Shown here: one piece after another, positions 39,492 to 40,751 of the stretch
Numbering within the stretch: the first letter of the stretch is position 1
Layout: each line of letters begins with the position of its first letter
Source: Caldifarciminota bacterium UBA6260
Lineage (GTDB): Bacteria > Hydrothermota > 32-111
NCBI GenBank assembly: GCA_002441125.1
Contig: DJVI01000010.1
Location: 1 to 40,751 of the forward strand
Direction: 5' to 3'
DNA length: 40,751 nt
The notes under the pieces: model-generated
The model's input: only the letters and a program-made list of their open reading frames with translations
Database searches by the model: none
Told to the model about the DNA's origin: nothing
Program-made: the position numbers and the translations under genes

Positions 39492-40183
39492 TCTTTTCCC
39501 CCTGAAAGATCGAGTTTGAAAATATCTTCCGGTTTTACGATTTTTCCCTCTCTAAGACCAACAACTTTCCCTATCGATGTTTTGATCAAGGAATAATCGT
39601 GTGTAGCCATAAGTATGGCTGTTCCTTTTGTATTTATATCGAAAAGTATTTCCATAATATCTTTTGTACCTTCAGGATCAACATTCCCAGTTGGCTCATC
39701 AGCGATAAGAATAAAAGGTTCTTTAACTAAAGCTCTTGCAATAGCAACCTTTTGTTGTTCTCCTCCAGAAAGCTGGTATGGGAAAGAATTTCTTTTATGT
39801 GATATTTTTACCAAGGATAAAGCTTCAAGAGTTTTTTTTCTGATATTCTGATACTTTTCACCTGTTACCTGTAAGGCGAAAGCAACATTATCGTAAACAT
39901 TTCTATCCTTTAGCAGTTTGAAATCCTGAAATATAACTCCTATTTTTCTTCTTAGAAGTGGAATCTCATTCTGTTTTATGGTTTTGCTACTATAGTTTCC
40001 AACTATGACTTCACCTTCAGATGGAAAAATGTCCATGTATATCATCTTCAAAATTGTTGATTTACCAGCACCACTCTTTCCTATAAGATAATAGAATTGA
40101 CCTTTTTCAAAAAATAGATTGACTTTGTTGAGTGCAAGCCAGTTGTTTTTATAGTATTTTGAAACATTTCTAAATTCTATCAT
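39488..40183 (-). CDS. ftsE: Cell-division ATP-binding protein FtsE
   Basis: A 231-residue ABC ATPase that pairs with FtsX. Walker A is GKSGAGKST (about 35-43), the Q-loop lies in VIFQDFKLLKDRNVYDNV, the signature is LSGGEQQKVAIARAL, Walker B ILIADEPTGNVDP, and the H-loop MATHD. Sequence and the adjacent ftsX support FtsE rather than another ABC ATPase. It starts 14 bases inside the transketolase gene and overlaps ftsX by 4, so all three are in one operon. Confidence 0.95.
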   Translation of the reverse strand: MIEFRNVSKYYKNNWLALNKVNLFFEKGQFYYLIGKSGAGKSTILKMIYMDIFPSEGEVIVGNYSSKTIKQNEIPLLRRKIGVIFQDFKLLKDRNVYDNVAFALQVTGEKYQNIRKKTLEALSLVKISHKRNSFPYQLSGGEQQKVAIARALVKEPFILIADEPTGNVDPEGTKDIMEILFDINTKGTAILMATHDYSLIKTSIGKVVGLREGKIVKPEDIFKLDLSGGKE

Positions 40184-40751
40184 AAACCATTTTCCCCTTT
40201 TTGATTATGGTATCAATGCCAAGACCATATTTTTCAAACAGTTCTTCAACTTTACCAGATTCACCAAAAGTATCGTTAACGGCAACGAAATCTATAGGGA
40301 TAGGATTTTTTCTGACTACATACTCTGAAATTGCGCTGAAAAGCCCTCCGATGTATGAATGTTCCTCACAGACAAGAATACCTTTTGAAATGTTTAAAAT
40401 TTTATCGATAGTTTTTGTATCGATAGGTTTTATTGTGTACATATCTACAACTCCACAATCAATACCTTCTTTCTTAAGAATCTGCTCAGCTTCAAGTGCT
40501 TTTGAAACCATCTGTCCTGTTGCTATAATAGTAATATCTTTTCCTATTCCATGTATATAGGATTCACCTATATGAAACTTTGTATTCTCATCATATATAT
40601 CAAAAACATCGTTTCTCGAAAGTCTCATATATAGGTAGGAATCATAATGGTAAATCTCTTCCATAAGGTTTTTGACCATTGTCGAATCTGATGGTGAGAT
40701 TACTGTCATTTGAGGAATAACTCTTGTTAGTGCTATATCCTCAAGCATCTG
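40170..40751 (-). CDS. Transketolase C-terminal subunit, cut by the window end
   Basis: The last 193 residues of a transketolase-type protein; the frame is open to the edge (QMLEDIALTRV...), so the N-terminal part lies outside and the ATG at 40748 is internal. It covers the end of the pyrimidine-binding domain (TVISPSDSTMV, YLYMRLSR) and the C-terminal domain (DITIIATGQMVSKALEAE, VVDMYTIKPID, VCEEHSYIGGLFSAISE, NDTFGESGKVEELFEKYGL). The enzyme moves two-carbon units in the pentose phosphate pathway. The form may be the split (two-subunit) enzyme common in anaerobes, but the N-terminus is not visible. The gene leads into ftsE. Confidence 0.9.
   Translation of the reverse strand, partial: QMLEDIALTRVIPQMTVISPSDSTMVKNLMEEIYHYDSYLYMRLSRNDVFDIYDENTKFHIGESYIHGIGKDITIIATGQMVSKALEAEQILKKEGIDCGVVDMYTIKPIDTKTIDKILNISKGILVCEEHSYIGGLFSAISEYVVRKNPIPIDFVAVNDTFGESGKVEELFEKYGLGIDTIIKKGKMVYDRI

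Noticed and set aside
1..40751. CRISPR arrays, insertion sequences, tRNA or rRNA genes, phage genes
   Set aside because: No regularly spaced direct repeats, no transposase or integrase motifs, and no structural RNA signatures were found; nearly all space is taken by protein genes.

Overview
The window is A+T-rich, almost gapless bacterial DNA: 43 complete or nearly complete protein genes plus one gene fragment at each edge. The largest non-coding stretch is about 205 bases. I see no rRNA, tRNA, CRISPR array, transposase or integrase. The organism looks like an anaerobic bacterium with two membranes. It has an Rrf2 regulator with hydroxylamine reductase and a thiol peroxidase, several beta-barrel-like secreted proteins ending in Phe, lipoproteins, and ftsEX. 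The lineage cannot be fixed from this sequence; an uncultured low-GC phylum is a reasonable guess but unproven.

Layout. 1-4.7 kb: a gene tail, a Prx6-type peroxiredoxin, a CPBP protease, an amino-acid permease fused to an EIIA-like domain, and a CapA-like phosphoesterase. 4.8-8.5 kb: a DUF2089 / small membrane protein / YvlB-like trio, then prmA and an M23 peptidase. 8.5-11 kb (minus): envelope proteins of unknown function. 11-17.7 kb (minus): a tightly coupled operon of bi-domain oxidoreductase, alpha-toroid glycan protein, glycosyltransferase, mtnA and a barrel-like protein. 17.8-20.1 kb: a hairpin-preceded operon of isochorismatase-like hydrolase, thioredoxin-reductase-like flavoprotein without the CxxC, and an RlmN/Cfr-like radical SAM protein. 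20.1-22.8 kb: a small secreted protein, then Rrf2-hcp. 22.8-25.3 kb: ZIP transporter, alpha/beta hydrolase and EamA exporter. 25.4-28 kb: four exported proteins (Gln/Asn/Lys-rich, Asp-Gly calcium-repeat, beta-barrel, lipoprotein-like). 28-32.2 kb (minus): metallo-beta-lactamase-fold protein, two paralogous PDZ/multi-TM proteins and a histidine kinase. 32.2-35.3 kb (minus): DUF3298 protein, TPR protein and a 495-residue unknown. 35.5-38.6 kb: YbbR, tsaD and a PCMT-like methyltransferase. 38.6-40.75 kb (minus): transketolase C-terminal half, ftsE, ftsX.

Regulation. Promoters are easy to read: TTGAc/t, usually a 16-bp spacer, then TAtaaT-like. This fixes several start codons. In seven genes the start codon lies only 6-8 bases after the -10 box, so these mRNAs should be leaderless; the others carry a normal AGGAGG-type ribosome site. 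Convergent neighbours overlap at their 3' ends in four places. The most unusual points are the leaderless architecture, the attenuator-like hairpin ahead of the RlmN/Cfr-like operon, and the two free-standing PDZ-membrane modules next to a histidine kinase.
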